A stretch of 64,000 nucleotides of DNA from Acidisarcina polymorpha (lineage in GTDB: Bacteria > Acidobacteriota > Terriglobia > Terriglobales > Acidobacteriaceae), in contig NZ_CP030840.1 of the NCBI RefSeq assembly GCF_003330725.1, positions 868,001 to 932,000 of the forward strand, given 5' to 3'. Numbering within the stretch: position 1 is the first letter of the stretch; every line of letters starts with the position of its first letter. The position numbers and the translations under genes are program-made. The notes under the pieces are model-generated. The model worked only from the letters and a program-made list of their open reading frames with translations, was not told where the DNA came from and did not search any database. This document shows positions 17,210 through 26,913 of the stretch, in pieces.

Positions 17210-18517
17210 TTGCCTCTGAATAAACATCTGGTCGCAGCCGTAATCCTGCTCGCTGCTTCTTCATCTTGCATCAGAACTTTCGGCCAGCATCCGAATCGCA
17301 AGCCCGCTGCTGGAAACGGCCCCGATGGAGTTCCGCAAGCCACTTTCCTTGTTCATCGCTTAGGCAGCGACCATGCCGAAGGGATTACCACCATCGATAT
17401 GAACGGCGACGGCCGTCCAGATCTGCTTAGCGGTTCATACTGGTACGAAAACCCCGGACCCATTGGGGGCGAATGGAAGCGTCATCAATACCGCACCGTA
17501 GAGATCGTCGGCGAGTTCGTCTCCGACTGCGGCGAATGGACAGTCGACGTCAACAAAGACGGTGCGCCCGACGTCGTCACTACGGGATGGATGACCAACG
17601 GCGTCTACTGGTACGAGAATCCGAAGAAGCCCGATGTCATGTGGCAGCGCCACAAAATCGCCGATAGCATCGACACTGAGGGCGGCGCCTTCGCCGACAT
17701 CAACGGTGACGGCAAGCCTGACCTCGCCCTTGGACACTACAACCACTCCGGCATCCTCTGGATCGACTTTTCCGGCCCCGAGCCCAGGGTCCATCACCTC
17801 GGCGACGAACATCAGGATGGCCACGGCATCGGCATCGCCGATATCGACGGCGACGGCAAGGCCGATGTTCTCACCCCCTTCGGATGGTTCAAAAACATTG
17901 ACGCCAACCACGATAAGTGGGAGTGGCATAGCGACTGGGACCTTGCGGACGCTGGCTTTCCCATCATCGGCTACGACGTCAACAACGATGGCCGGCTCGA
18001 TCTCATCTACGGCCAGGGCCATGGGTACGGTTTGTATTGGCTCGAGCAGCAGGGCGACGCCACTCACCGTACTTGGGTCAAACACATCATCGATGAATCC
18101 TTCTCCCAGAGTCACGCACTTGCGCTCGTAGATATCGACGGCGATGGAGAGCCCGAACTGCTCACCGGCAAGCGCTATCGCGGCCACAATGGCACTGACC
18201 CCGGCTCCTACGATCCGCTGGTTGTCTACTACTACAAGATTGATCGCAAGACCGGTAGGTTCACTCGCTACCCGATCTCAGTGAACGGCACTGCTGCAGT
18301 CGGGTCCCACTTCATCGTGCAGGACCTCGACGGCGACGGCGATCTCGATCTCGCGACCGCCGGCAAGACCGGAGTTCACTACTACGAAAACCTCATGATT
18401 AATACGGTCCCGAAGACGACCCGTGAAGAGCAACTCTTCCTCAACAAAGATTGGCCATTCCCGGGCGAAGGAGAGGTCGTTCCCTGGGACAACGGCCCAC
18501 CAAAACCGAAGAAGTAG
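17210..18517 (+). CDS. Secreted FG-GAP/VCBS beta-propeller protein
   Basis: Seven calcium-binding FG-GAP-like blades are visible: DMNGDGRPDLL, DVNKDGAPDVV, DINGDGKPDLA, DIDGDGKADVL, DVNNDGRLDLI, DIDGDGEPELL, DLDGDGDLDLA. Each has the D-x-[DN]-x-D-G calcium loop, and seven blades make a complete propeller. A hydrophobic signal segment (LVAAVILLAASSSC) follows directly after TTG 17210, which has GAGGGAG before it. An alternative start, ATG 17108 with AAGGAG, would add 34 residues before the signal and is less attractive. Such proteins bind carbohydrate or protein at the cell surface; no enzyme domain is present and the partner is unknown. The gene is monocistronic. Confidence 0.8.
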   Translation: MPLNKHLVAAVILLAASSSCIRTFGQHPNRKPAAGNGPDGVPQATFLVHRLGSDHAEGITTIDMNGDGRPDLLSGSYWYENPGPIGGEWKRHQYRTVEIVGEFVSDCGEWTVDVNKDGAPDVVTTGWMTNGVYWYENPKKPDVMWQRHKIADSIDTEGGAFADINGDGKPDLALGHYNHSGILWIDFSGPEPRVHHLGDEHQDGHGIGIADIDGDGKADVLTPFGWFKNIDANHDKWEWHSDWDLADAGFPIIGYDVNNDGRLDLIYGQGHGYGLYWLEQQGDATHRTWVKHIIDESFSQSHALALVDIDGDGEPELLTGKRYRGHNGTDPGSYDPLVVYYYKIDRKTGRFTRYPISVNGTAAVGSHFIVQDLDGDGDLDLATAGKTGVHYYENLMINTVPKTTREEQLFLNKDWPFPGEGEVVPWDNGPPKPKK

Positions 18518-18529
18518 ATTGAAGCGAGG

Positions 18530-18833
18530 ACTGTTAAGGGGCCTCGGCTTACTGCCAGCCGGCCGCGCGGGTAAACTCTGGGGGAACGACATCTCAGAAA
18601 AAACTGGCTGGCACGTCGTCAAGAAGACAGCGGCAAGTATGAATATTCCGCGTCTAGCACCGCACGATGCCTGCCGCTCCTGCGTACGACTCTGCCATGA
18701 TGCCCGCGGTGAGCTTGAGCAGATGCAGTTCCTTCTTGGACACGTATCAGTGCAAACGACCGAGCGCTACCCCGGCTGCAAGCAGCGCTTTAGAGTCGCT
18801 GTGAACGACAGGCTGGGCATCGAATCCGAGTGA
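18530..18833 (+). pseudogene. C-terminal relic of a third tyrosine recombinase
   Basis: The frame reads GKLWGNDISEKTGWHVVKK, 'NIPRLAPHDACRSCVRLCHD', 'GELEQMQFLLGHVSVQTTERY' and 'VAVNDRLGIE', the C-terminal 90 residues of the recombinase family seen at 4306 and 11480. The catalytic HDLRR motif has become HDACR, although the His and nucleophile Tyr of LGHVSVQTTERY remain. The N-terminal three quarters are absent. Confidence 0.75.
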
Positions 18834-19188
18834 GTCAGTGATGACCAACAGCGTGAAGACCGTTATCAGAAGAAACTGCGACGGATTTATGGCTCAGGCT
18901 TCGCGCCGACACCAAGATCCGCTACAGCGGTGGAAATGCCGGTTCAATGGAAAGCGTGGAACGATGAAACTGTCCCACGCTTCCCACAGCCCTTGGAAAT
19001 TGCAACAGAAGTGATTTCCACATTTACCACCGCACGGCTCCTACTGGGTTTACACTGACATTTCTAATGGGCGAATCACCCTGTCATTTCTAAAGAGCAA
19101 CAAACTGCCCTGTGGGATCCTGTCTAAGTTCCGGACGAACGGGTAGCGGCCGGGTATCGAGCTACACCGACAGCGAGGAGCAAGCCAG
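18834..19188. other. Intergenic stretch with an IS-end-like relic
   Basis: No gene. It holds the paired 18-bp repeats at 19055-19098 and the leader of the next gene (GAGGAG at 19175-19180). Confidence 0.35.
19055..19098. repeat. Two 18-bp direct repeats resembling an IS21-type end
   Basis: CTGACATTTCTAATGGGC at 19055-19072 and CTGTCATTTCTAAAGAGC at 19081-19098 match at 15 of 18 positions with a 26-base period. Multiple direct TGWCATTT-type repeats are typical of IS21-family ends, where they bind the IstA transposase. No istA or istB gene is present nearby, so this would be an orphan end. Confidence 0.4.
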
Positions 19189-20079
19189 ATGCGAGTTCGA
19201 GGTGCGGTACCGCGACACAAGACAGTCTTTCGGCTGCTTCTCCTGATTGCTGCCTGCTGTAGCGGGTCCTCCTCACAGAGTAGCTCGCTGCGGTGGAACA
19301 CTCTGCCTCCGACTCCGGCACCAGTGAGCGGACTGAAGAGGACGAGCGTTCACATCCGGGGGATTTCGCTGTTCTATAGCGACACACTTGGGAGTTTCCC
19401 CGGCCGACCACCAGTGATCCTGCTCCACGGAGGCCTTGCAAACTCTGATTACTGGGGCAACCAGATACGGGCGCTGATGCCCGGTCATCGTGTGCTCGCA
19501 ATCGACAGTCGAGGTCATGGACGCAGCACACGCGACAGCCGACCGTACGGCTACGATCTGATGGCCGACGACGTGATAGCACTGATGGACAAACTCCATA
19601 TCGCGCAGGCAGACTTCGTTGGCTGGAGTGACGGCGCTATCCTGTCGCTCGATCTGGCGATTCGGTATCCGGCGCGCGTCCGACGCGTTTTCTGCTTTGC
19701 GGCAAATACGCGGACCGCCGGCCTAATTCCGGACGGAGACAAGAGTGCGAACTTCTCGCGATTCACGACGCGCGCCGGTGAGGAATACCGCAGACTCTCT
19801 TCCACACCGGGTGAATACAGCGCGTTTGTCGAGCAGATCAGCCACATGTGGGACACGCAGCCGGACTGGAGGGACGCCCAGCTGACGTCCATAGCCGCCC
19901 GTGTCCTGGTTGCGGACGGAGATCACGATGAGGTCATTCGCCGGGATCACACCGAGTACATCGCGCGCACCATCCCGGGCGCAGGTCTGCTCATCTTGCC
20001 GAATACCAGCCATTTCGCGTTTCTGCAGGATCCGGTTCTGTTCAATGCCGCCATGCTTGATTTTCTTGACAGACCGTAG
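19189..20079 (+). CDS. Secreted alpha/beta-fold hydrolase
   Basis: A 296-residue alpha/beta hydrolase with an N-terminal signal peptide (LLLLIAACCSGSSS; the Cys residues leave a lipoprotein possible). The oxyanion-hole HGG occurs in VILLHGGLANSDYWG, 'AIDSRGHGRST' is the conserved turn, the nucleophile Ser lies in GWSDGA, the acid is in 'VADGDHDEVI' and the His in NTSHFAF. The substrate is unknown; relatives include esterases and haloalkane-type hydrolases. GAGGAG stands eight bases before the ATG. It is a lone gene between a recombinase/IS relic and the membrane regulator, and looks intact. Confidence 0.85.
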   Translation: MRVRGAVPRHKTVFRLLLLIAACCSGSSSQSSSLRWNTLPPTPAPVSGLKRTSVHIRGISLFYSDTLGSFPGRPPVILLHGGLANSDYWGNQIRALMPGHRVLAIDSRGHGRSTRDSRPYGYDLMADDVIALMDKLHIAQADFVGWSDGAILSLDLAIRYPARVRRVFCFAANTRTAGLIPDGDKSANFSRFTTRAGEEYRRLSSTPGEYSAFVEQISHMWDTQPDWRDAQLTSIAARVLVADGDHDEVIRRDHTEYIARTIPGAGLLILPNTSHFAFLQDPVLFNAAMLDFLDRP

Positions 20080-20267
20080 AGTGCTGGTTGCCGCGACAAC
20101 CAAATTGTTGAATCCACCTCTGAACAGACGGTACGAGCGCAACAGACGGTGTACGAGCGCGCTTGCATTTCGACCCCGTTGACGCTACCAAGGTTATGAA
20201 CTGCATCTGCAGTTCCCCCCTCGCAGTAGACTTCAAAGGTCGCGGTTCGGTAAGTTACTGTGCGGCA

Positions 20268-21581
20268 TTACGGCAGCGGGCGATATGCCAGCACCAGGTG
20301 TTCCGAGGCATTCCCAGTTACTGTCTTGGTTTCGAGAAGCATTTCAAAGTGACCCACGCGCCCGTCGGGACGAATGAGCTTCGATAGAACAGCGGAAGAC
20401 GCATTCGCATCGAGCAGAAAGTCACAGGCGCCTTGGGTTCCCGCCATATCGGTACCCTCGATCATCAAGACGTGCTTTCCTCCTTCCAACCCTGAAATAA
20501 ATGCGATAACTCCGAGCGAGAAGGTTTGATTCCCTTTGACGGCTGCCATGTAGCGGGCGCTCTCGCCGGATTGAGGCGATCGCACATTGACGTAATCGAG
20601 GCCATCTGCCGGATGATCGTCGAGCGAGTAATCGACGTGCTCGGCAAATATCTGGACCCACGGATTTGCGCGGGGGCCGCCCATCAAAATCAGGTTGGAG
20701 TTCTTAATATCGCTTAGCGTCAGATCGCGCGCATAGCGGACCTCCAGTTGGGCATTCCCGGCCTGGGGCAGGCGACCCACTCGAAAAGCCATTTCGAGGT
20801 CCGCAATGCTGGTGTACTGGTGATCATTGATGTTCGTCATTGCCTGCGGATACGGTCCGGAGGCGGCCAGCCTGGCCAGGACAGCGGGTTTCTGTCCCAG
20901 ATATTCAGAGACAGTGAGCGGAACATTCTGCGCCGTCTGAATAAGGGAGAGAGTACTGTCAGCTGGCACGAAAAGCGTCCGTTCCCTTCCGGTGAGAAGG
21001 GTCGACCAGATTTGCCGCTCGGGATTGGCCGTCACCGATCCGATGTGACGATGAAGCAGAATCCCGGCGAATATCGCGATCGCGGCGGCGATCATTGAGA
21101 TAACGAGCATCGGCAACCGTTGGGAACGAGGGCCATCTGCAGGTTTGACGATTCTCTGCGGAACATCGATCGGGAGCAATGGCGAAGCGGGTTCGGACTT
21201 GCGGATTCTCGATTCGAAAGTCGGAATGTAACTGCCTTTGGGGATGAAAATGACCCAATCCGAATCTTTCCCTTCTGTCGAAAAGTAAAGCTCAAGCCTG
21301 TTTCGCAGAAGCCGTGCGCTCGCCCGGACGATACTGTCCTCGGCAGGAAGGTAATCGGGAGATCGCCCGAAGACTTCAAGCCCGATCTGACGCTCGTTCA
21401 GGTCAGATCCTCTCCCACAGAGCGTTTCCGCGCAAATATACGCGAGGAAGCCGGACAGCCGTGGCGCTTTGGCGAAGCTCCGCGAAGACAAAATGTCCTT
21501 CACCAGCTTCCACCGCTCTTCCGCGACTTCTGATATGGCGCCGGGCTGAAGCTCCTGCTGAGGCATGAAGTGGTTTGCCAT
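20268..21581 (-). CDS. Membrane-anchored regulator-like protein of acidobacterial type
   Basis: The N-terminal cytoplasmic region (about residues 15-110) has the conserved block 'RWKLVKDILSSRSFAKAPRLSGFL', 'LNERQIGLEVFGR', 'DSIVRASARLLRNRLELYF', a domain I recall from many acidobacterial membrane proteins, where it resembles a DNA-binding or adenylate-cyclase-associated module. One membrane segment follows (LPMLVISMIAAAIAIFAGILL, about residue 155), then a roughly 250-residue extracytoplasmic region. The layout fits a one-component transmembrane regulator. It is transcribed divergently from the TonB receptor at 21818, which suggests it controls that receptor. Start uncertain: ATG 21581 or 21566 are both plausible and neither has a strong ribosome binding site. 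Confidence 0.65.
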   Translation of the reverse strand: MANHFMPQQELQPGAISEVAEERWKLVKDILSSRSFAKAPRLSGFLAYICAETLCGRGSDLNERQIGLEVFGRSPDYLPAEDSIVRASARLLRNRLELYFSTEGKDSDWVIFIPKGSYIPTFESRIRKSEPASPLLPIDVPQRIVKPADGPRSQRLPMLVISMIAAAIAIFAGILLHRHIGSVTANPERQIWSTLLTGRERTLFVPADSTLSLIQTAQNVPLTVSEYLGQKPAVLARLAASGPYPQAMTNINDHQYTSIADLEMAFRVGRLPQAGNAQLEVRYARDLTLSDIKNSNLILMGGPRANPWVQIFAEHVDYSLDDHPADGLDYVNVRSPQSGESARYMAAVKGNQTFSLGVIAFISGLEGGKHVLMIEGTDMAGTQGACDFLLDANASSAVLSKLIRPDGRVGHFEMLLETKTVTGNASEHLVLAYRPLP

Positions 21582-21817
21582 ATTGTATACAGGATCAATC
21601 CCGCGTCGAAGCATTCTGCCATTGACGCCGCAAGTGATTGAAAAATCGATTGACGCCTGTGAAACCCCTGTCAAATCCAAGTGAAACCACGGTGAATTAC
21701 GTTGCAGGGCGGCTTTGAGAGCTGCACACTAGCGAACATTAATTCCTCTGTAACGCACCTTTCACGAATCAGACACACCGTTTCGAGCTTCGATTCCAAA
21801 GTTTTGGGGTGGCGCAG

Positions 21818-24800
21818 ATGGCTTTACGATTCCTACAAGGCTGTGGCTCCTTTCGGATCCCACGAACTTGTTCGCTTTCTTCCTTCTCGCTCCGGCTCCC
21901 AGGGTTACTTCTTCTGGTTGCCTTTGCGTTGGCCACACCCCGGATGGCCTTTAGCCAAACAACCACGGCCGACGTCATCGGCAACGTGTTGGATGGCACA
22001 GGTTCGTCTGTTCCGGGTGTCGCGGTCACCCTCACCAACCTCGATACCAGAGAAACCTTCCAGTCCACGACCAATGAGGCGGGCGCCTATGTCTTCAACC
22101 TGCTCAAGCCTGGTCGTTATGAGCTGAGCATGTCGGATCCCAACTTCAAGACATTTACAGTCGCACCATTCAATCTCTCGGCCGGTGATCGTGCCCGCGA
22201 GGATGGAAAGCTTGAGGTGGGGAACCAAAGTGAAACCGTGGTTGTGAACAGCGGGGCGCCCAGCCTACAGACTGATACTTCTTTGCTGACGAATACGATA
22301 TCGGCGGCGGCCACCCAGGATCTTCCTCTAAACGCGCGCAACTATATTGCGCTCGCGCAGTTGACCCCAGGCGCGAATGAGGGCCCGCAAAACGGATTGC
22401 ACAGCGGGACTCGCCCCGATGACCGGCGTATTACGTCTTCGGTCTCCATCAATGGGCAAACCGAGGTGATCACCGATCAGATGGTCGACGGTATGGACAA
22501 CAATGAGCGAGTGATCGGCACCATCGGCATTCGTCCGTCCGTGGACGCGATCCAGGAAATCCGAGTCGAGAGCAATAGTTATACGGCGGAAGCAGGACGA
22601 ACGGCCGGAGGTATCGTAAACGTCATCACCAAGGCAGGAACCGATCAATTTCACGGAACGGCCTTTGAGTTCCTCCGCAACACCGCGCTTGATGCCTACC
22701 CATTTCAGTTCGGCGCTCACCTTCCCAAGCAGTCGCTCCACCAAAACCAGTTTGGCGGCAGTCTCGGAGGCCCTATCCTTCATAACCGGACTTTCTTCTT
22801 TGGCGCCTACGAGGGCTTTCGGCTGGCCCAGGCCCAGAATCCTTCGACCGTGACCGTACCCACCGCGTTCGAGCGGGCGAACCCGGGAAATTTTTCCGAC
22901 CAGGGTGGGCCGGCGGCAATCCCAAATATCGATCCAGTGGGATTACAGTATTTCAACCTTTTCCCGGCACCCACATCAAGCGCTGTCAGCAACAATTACA
23001 CAACCACCTCATTCAACACGCAAAACAGCGATACTGCCGATGCACGAGTGGATCACAGGATTAGCCCAAACGATCTTTTTTATGCCCGCTATAGCTATAA
23101 CCGCACCACCACGACGGTAGGTGGACTCTTTCCGGCGGTTACGGTGGGCAGTCTTACGGTTCAGCCGGGCGGCAATATTGGCGGATACTTTGGACCGGCA
23201 CACGACAACGCCCAGAACGGCGCAATGGACTATGTGCATATCTTTTCTCCGGTATTGCTGTTGGAGGCCCAAACGAGTTACACCAACATCCGGTTGGCGG
23301 CGATCCAGCAGAACAACGGAACCAATGCAGCAACCGCTTTCGGGCTTCCGAATGTGAACATCGATGGCAACACAAGTGGCCTGTCGCCGGTTTCGATCAG
23401 TGGCTACGGCAGCCTTGGCGATGGGACATCGTTGCCGATCATCTATGTGAACAACATCTTCCAATATCAGGCCGCCCTGACGTATACCCACGGAAACCAC
23501 AATGTCAAGTTCGGCGGCGGATTGATCCGGCGTCAGGCTTCGAGTGCGCAGAGTGGGACCGGCGAAGGGGAGTGGACGTTTACGACAAATACCGGAACCC
23601 CCCAATACAGTTCTCTGGTCAACCTGTTGCAAGGCAACTACGGAACCGTGACTCGCAATTATTCGCTCGTGGTGCCGCATTACCGCACCTGGGAGCCTCA
23701 TGCGTATGTGCAGGACGACTGGCATGCTACTCCCACGCTTACCCTGAACCTCGGAATCCGTTATGACGTGTTTACTCCTTTTACGGAGGTTCACAACAAT
23801 ATCTCGAACTTCGACCCAGTCGCCGCAAAGATCATCGTGGCCGGTCAGGATGGCGTTTCTGCGACCGTAAACATCCCCACGGACTACTCCAACCTGGCTC
23901 CTCGCGTAGGATTCTCGAAGCGGATCGGCCAGTCGATGGTCTTGCGTGGCGGCTTCGGTTTTAGCTTCGTACCGGAGAATGTTGCATCCGGAGCCAGCCT
24001 CAAGAACCAGCCGTTTGTCTATAGCTATGGTGCCTATACGCAGTCGACAGCTCCGGCCGGATTCAGCCAGTTTCGCGATGGATTGCCGATTCCGGCCGCT
24101 GTAAGCGCGGCAAATCCGGTGGGTTCAATTCCAGCTATCGAGCAGCCGAATTTCCGATCCACCTATGTGGAGCAATTCAACCTGACCGGAGAACGTGACT
24201 TTGCGGGGAACGTCGTAAGAATCTCGTACGTCGGCATGCTTCCACGACACATGGTCGAGAAGATCCCCGACTTTAATGCGCCGGCACTCAACACCTACTA
24301 CGCCAACCACACCATCAACTACAATTCGTTGCGGCCTTACTACAGCGCGCTGCCCCTTGTAACCAGCATGCCGATCATCGAGAGCAATGGCCAGGGGAGT
24401 TACAACGCTTTGCAGGTAAGCTTTGATAGGCGCCCGAAAGCGGGCCTGACGGTTGGCGCTAATTACACCTATGCTCGCAACCTCGATGATGCATTGGCGA
24501 CGTCAGTCAATGGCACCGACGGGTATGGAGTCATCCCATCGCAAATCGCAATCATCGACTACGGAAACAGCGATCTAGATCAGCGGCACCGCGTGAACGC
24601 TTCAGTAAATTACCTACTGCCTTTCGGCAGAAAACTTAGCGGATTCAAAGGTGTGCTCGCCAAGGGTTGGCAGCTGAACGGCATCGGCGTGTGGGGCAAA
24701 GGGCTACCGTTCACGCCGCTCAATGTAACTAATGTCGCCGGCAACAATCCGGGCTCTTCCGGATCGGATCGCCCTGATCAGCTACGTCCGGCCAGGATCA

Positions 24801-25114
24801 GCAATCCCACAATCGCCCGCTTTTTCGACACAACGGCCTTTGTCGCACAGGCGCCGGGCACGCTGGGCACGGAGCGGCGGAACTCTCTCTATGGGCCGAA
24901 TTTCAGGCACATCGACCTCTCCTTGTTCAAGAACTTTCCTATCTATGAGCGACTGAACGCTCAGTTCCGCGCGGAGGCGTTTAACGTGCTCAACATGGCC
25001 AACTTCGGCAATCCCAACTTGACCTTAGGTACTTCCAGTTTCGGTACTATCACTTCACTGAATAACAACTACAACCCGCGTCTGATTCAGTTCGCACTCA
25101 AGTTGAACTTCTGA
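21818..25114 (+). CDS. TonB-dependent receptor (Oar-like), 1098 aa
   Basis: A large outer-membrane receptor. The signal segment (LPGLLLLVAFALATPRMAFSQ) is followed by a carboxypeptidase-regulatory-like domain (about residues 50-130: ADVIGNVLDGTGSSVPGVAV, 'NEAGAYVFNLLKPGRYEL'), then the plug ('QMVDGMDNNERVIGTIGIRP' and 'GGIVNVITKAGTDQFHG') and a beta barrel running to the C-terminal FALKLNF. It should import an oligosaccharide or other large ligand using TonB energy. ATG 21818 was chosen over GTG 21809 because GGGGTGG lies upstream. The next gene is ggt, 100 bases on; the divergent neighbour is the membrane regulator. The ligand cannot be told from sequence. Confidence 0.9.
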   Translation: MALRFLQGCGSFRIPRTCSLSSFSLRLPGLLLLVAFALATPRMAFSQTTTADVIGNVLDGTGSSVPGVAVTLTNLDTRETFQSTTNEAGAYVFNLLKPGRYELSMSDPNFKTFTVAPFNLSAGDRAREDGKLEVGNQSETVVVNSGAPSLQTDTSLLTNTISAAATQDLPLNARNYIALAQLTPGANEGPQNGLHSGTRPDDRRITSSVSINGQTEVITDQMVDGMDNNERVIGTIGIRPSVDAIQEIRVESNSYTAEAGRTAGGIVNVITKAGTDQFHGTAFEFLRNTALDAYPFQFGAHLPKQSLHQNQFGGSLGGPILHNRTFFFGAYEGFRLAQAQNPSTVTVPTAFERANPGNFSDQGGPAAIPNIDPVGLQYFNLFPAPTSSAVSNNYTTTSFNTQNSDTADARVDHRISPNDLFYARYSYNRTTTTVGGLFPAVTVGSLTVQPGGNIGGYFGPAHDNAQNGAMDYVHIFSPVLLLEAQTSYTNIRLAAIQQNNGTNAATAFGLPNVNIDGNTSGLSPVSISGYGSLGDGTSLPIIYVNNIFQYQAALTYTHGNHNVKFGGGLIRRQASSAQSGTGEGEWTFTTNTGTPQYSSLVNLLQGNYGTVTRNYSLVVPHYRTWEPHAYVQDDWHATPTLTLNLGIRYDVFTPFTEVHNNISNFDPVAAKIIVAGQDGVSATVNIPTDYSNLAPRVGFSKRIGQSMVLRGGFGFSFVPENVASGASLKNQPFVYSYGAYTQSTAPAGFSQFRDGLPIPAAVSAANPVGSIPAIEQPNFRSTYVEQFNLTGERDFAGNVVRISYVGMLPRHMVEKIPDFNAPALNTYYANHTINYNSLRPYYSALPLVTSMPIIESNGQGSYNALQVSFDRRPKAGLTVGANYTYARNLDDALATSVNGTDGYGVIPSQIAIIDYGNSDLDQRHRVNASVNYLLPFGRKLSGFKGVLAKGWQLNGIGVWGKGLPFTPLNVTNVAGNNPGSSGSDRPDQLRPARISNPTIARFFDTTAFVAQAPGTLGTERRNSLYGPNFRHIDLSLFKNFPIYERLNAQFRAEAFNVLNMANFGNPNLTLGTSSFGTITSLNNNYNPRLIQFALKLNF

Positions 25115-25215
25115 CCTGAGTCCTGAAGGCACACGAGTGGCTTGCCGGCTCAATGTGCGTTCTGACAACGACAAAGCTATCGAAGGTCGAACCCAATTGG
25201 GAGTTTTTCAAGGTC

Positions 25216-26913
25216 ATGAAAGTCTGGTCAGATAGGGCTATTTCCATAGCTATGATCGCAGTTCTATTTGCGCCTCCGCTGATGGCGGCGCAGGACCCTG
25301 CCCGCGAGCAATCACGATCCATCGTAATGACGCAGTACGGCATTGTTGCAACGAGTCAGGCCGTGGCTTCGCAGGCGGGTGCGGCCGTCCTGGCTAAGGG
25401 CGGTAGCGCGGTGGATGCTGCCATTGCGGCAAATGCCGCGCTGGGGGTCATCGAACCGATGATGAATGGTGTCGGCGGTGACCTCTTCGCCGTTGTTTAC
25501 GACGCGAAAACCAAGCATCTCTATGGCCTCAATTCCGGCGGATGGGCTCCGAAGAACTTGACCGTCGACGCTCTCAAAGCAAAGGGCCTTACCAAGATGC
25601 GTCCTATCGATCAGCTCACGGTGCCGGGAACAGTGGCCGGTTGGGATGCGCTGCATGGGCGATGGGGGAAGCTGTCTCTGGCGCAGGACGTGGCACCGGC
25701 AATCGCATTGGCAACTCACGGCATCGGCGTCACCGAGACGGATGCGGACAATTGGAACACCTATGGAACTCCCTTCCACAGCAATCCGGAGTTCGCCAAG
25801 GTGTTCCTGCCCGAGGGCAAAGCTCCGGTTGCCGGGCAGTTGTTCAATAATCCGGAATTGGCGAAGACATTGGGGCGGATTGGCGACCATGGCCGAGATG
25901 GGTTCTACAAGGGCGAGACTGCGGCTGCGATCCTGAAGCTCGAGGGCGAACTCGGCGGTTTTATGGAGGCGGACGATCTGGCGGAGTTCAAGCCGGAATG
26001 GGTGGATCCAGTCAGTACGACATATCATGGCTGGACGATCTATGAGCTGCCTCCGAACGGTCAAGGCATTGCGGCGCTCTCAATGCTGAACATCATGGAG
26101 CAGTTCCCGATCAAAGAGTGGGGACACAATAGCCAAAGGTCTCTGCATGTAGAGATCGAGGCGAAGAAGCTGGCGTATGCGGACCTGCAGCGCTATGTGG
26201 GAGACCCAAAGGCGACGCATATTCCGACGAAAGAACTTATCTCGAAGGAGCTAGCGGTGAAGCGGGCGAAGCTGATCACGGACAAGGCGGCCTGTACGGT
26301 TATGCCTTCCGATCTTCAGGAGCAGCTCTCGCACTTATCGAGCGACACGACTTATCTCTCAGTCGTCGATCGGGATGGCAATGAAGTTTCGTTGATTCAG
26401 AGCAATGCGGGGGCTTTTGGTGGGGGGCTGGTGGCGCCGGGTACCGGCTTCGCGCTGCAGAATCGGGGTGGCGGGTTTACGCTGCAACCTGACCGGCCGA
26501 ATACACTTCGCCCACGGACGCGTCCACTGCATACGATCATTCCCGGGTTTATGGAGAAGGGAGACCGGCGGATTGCCTTTGGCATCATGGGCGGCTTCAA
26601 TCAGGCGCAGGCCCATGCGCAGTTTGTTTCAAATGTGGTTGATTTCGATATGAACATCCAGGCGGCGTTGGAGTCGTCACGCTTTACCAAGCGCGATTTC
26701 CCGGGATGCGGAGTGTGGGTCGAGAACGGAGTCGCTCCGGATGTGGTCGCGGCGTTGCGGGCGCAGGGCCACGAGGTGACGGTATGGCCGCGCTACTTCC
26801 AGAGCATGGGACGGGGCAATGCGGTCGAAGTCAACGAAGGCTCTCCGGTGCACTACGGCGCGACCGACCCGCGCGCCGATGGAGAGGCAGTGCCGGAACA
26901 GATGCCGTTCTAG
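25216..26913 (+). CDS. ggt: Gamma-glutamyltransferase
   Basis: A 565-residue Ntn-hydrolase that cleaves gamma-glutamyl bonds such as those in glutathione. A signal peptide (AISIAMIAVLFAPPLMAAQ) sends it to the periplasm. Conserved blocks are SQAGAAVLAKGGSAVDAAIA, 'GVIEPMMNGVGGDLFAVVYD', and the autoprocessing site LSSDTTYLSVVDRDGN, where Thr378 should become the new N-terminal nucleophile of the small subunit. 'GPGTGFALQN'-like and 'FGIMGGFNQAQAH' blocks follow. Length is normal. The start at ATG 25216 puts the signal peptide at the N-terminus; the ribosome binding site is weak. It probably shares a transcript with the receptor upstream. Confidence 0.9.
   Translation: MKVWSDRAISIAMIAVLFAPPLMAAQDPAREQSRSIVMTQYGIVATSQAVASQAGAAVLAKGGSAVDAAIAANAALGVIEPMMNGVGGDLFAVVYDAKTKHLYGLNSGGWAPKNLTVDALKAKGLTKMRPIDQLTVPGTVAGWDALHGRWGKLSLAQDVAPAIALATHGIGVTETDADNWNTYGTPFHSNPEFAKVFLPEGKAPVAGQLFNNPELAKTLGRIGDHGRDGFYKGETAAAILKLEGELGGFMEADDLAEFKPEWVDPVSTTYHGWTIYELPPNGQGIAALSMLNIMEQFPIKEWGHNSQRSLHVEIEAKKLAYADLQRYVGDPKATHIPTKELISKELAVKRAKLITDKAACTVMPSDLQEQLSHLSSDTTYLSVVDRDGNEVSLIQSNAGAFGGGLVAPGTGFALQNRGGGFTLQPDRPNTLRPRTRPLHTIIPGFMEKGDRRIAFGIMGGFNQAQAHAQFVSNVVDFDMNIQAALESSRFTKRDFPGCGVWVENGVAPDVVAALRAQGHEVTVWPRYFQSMGRGNAVEVNEGSPVHYGATDPRADGEAVPEQMPF

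Noticed and set aside
17435-18187. Minus-strand frame of 250 aa opposite the FG-GAP gene
   Set aside because: Val/Asp-rich shadow produced by the repeated calcium-loop codons.
20123-20160. Short imperfect tandem repeat (AACAGACGGT...ACGAGCGC, twice)
   Set aside because: Only about 19 bases, imperfect, with no gene or symmetry attached; likely a local slippage duplication.
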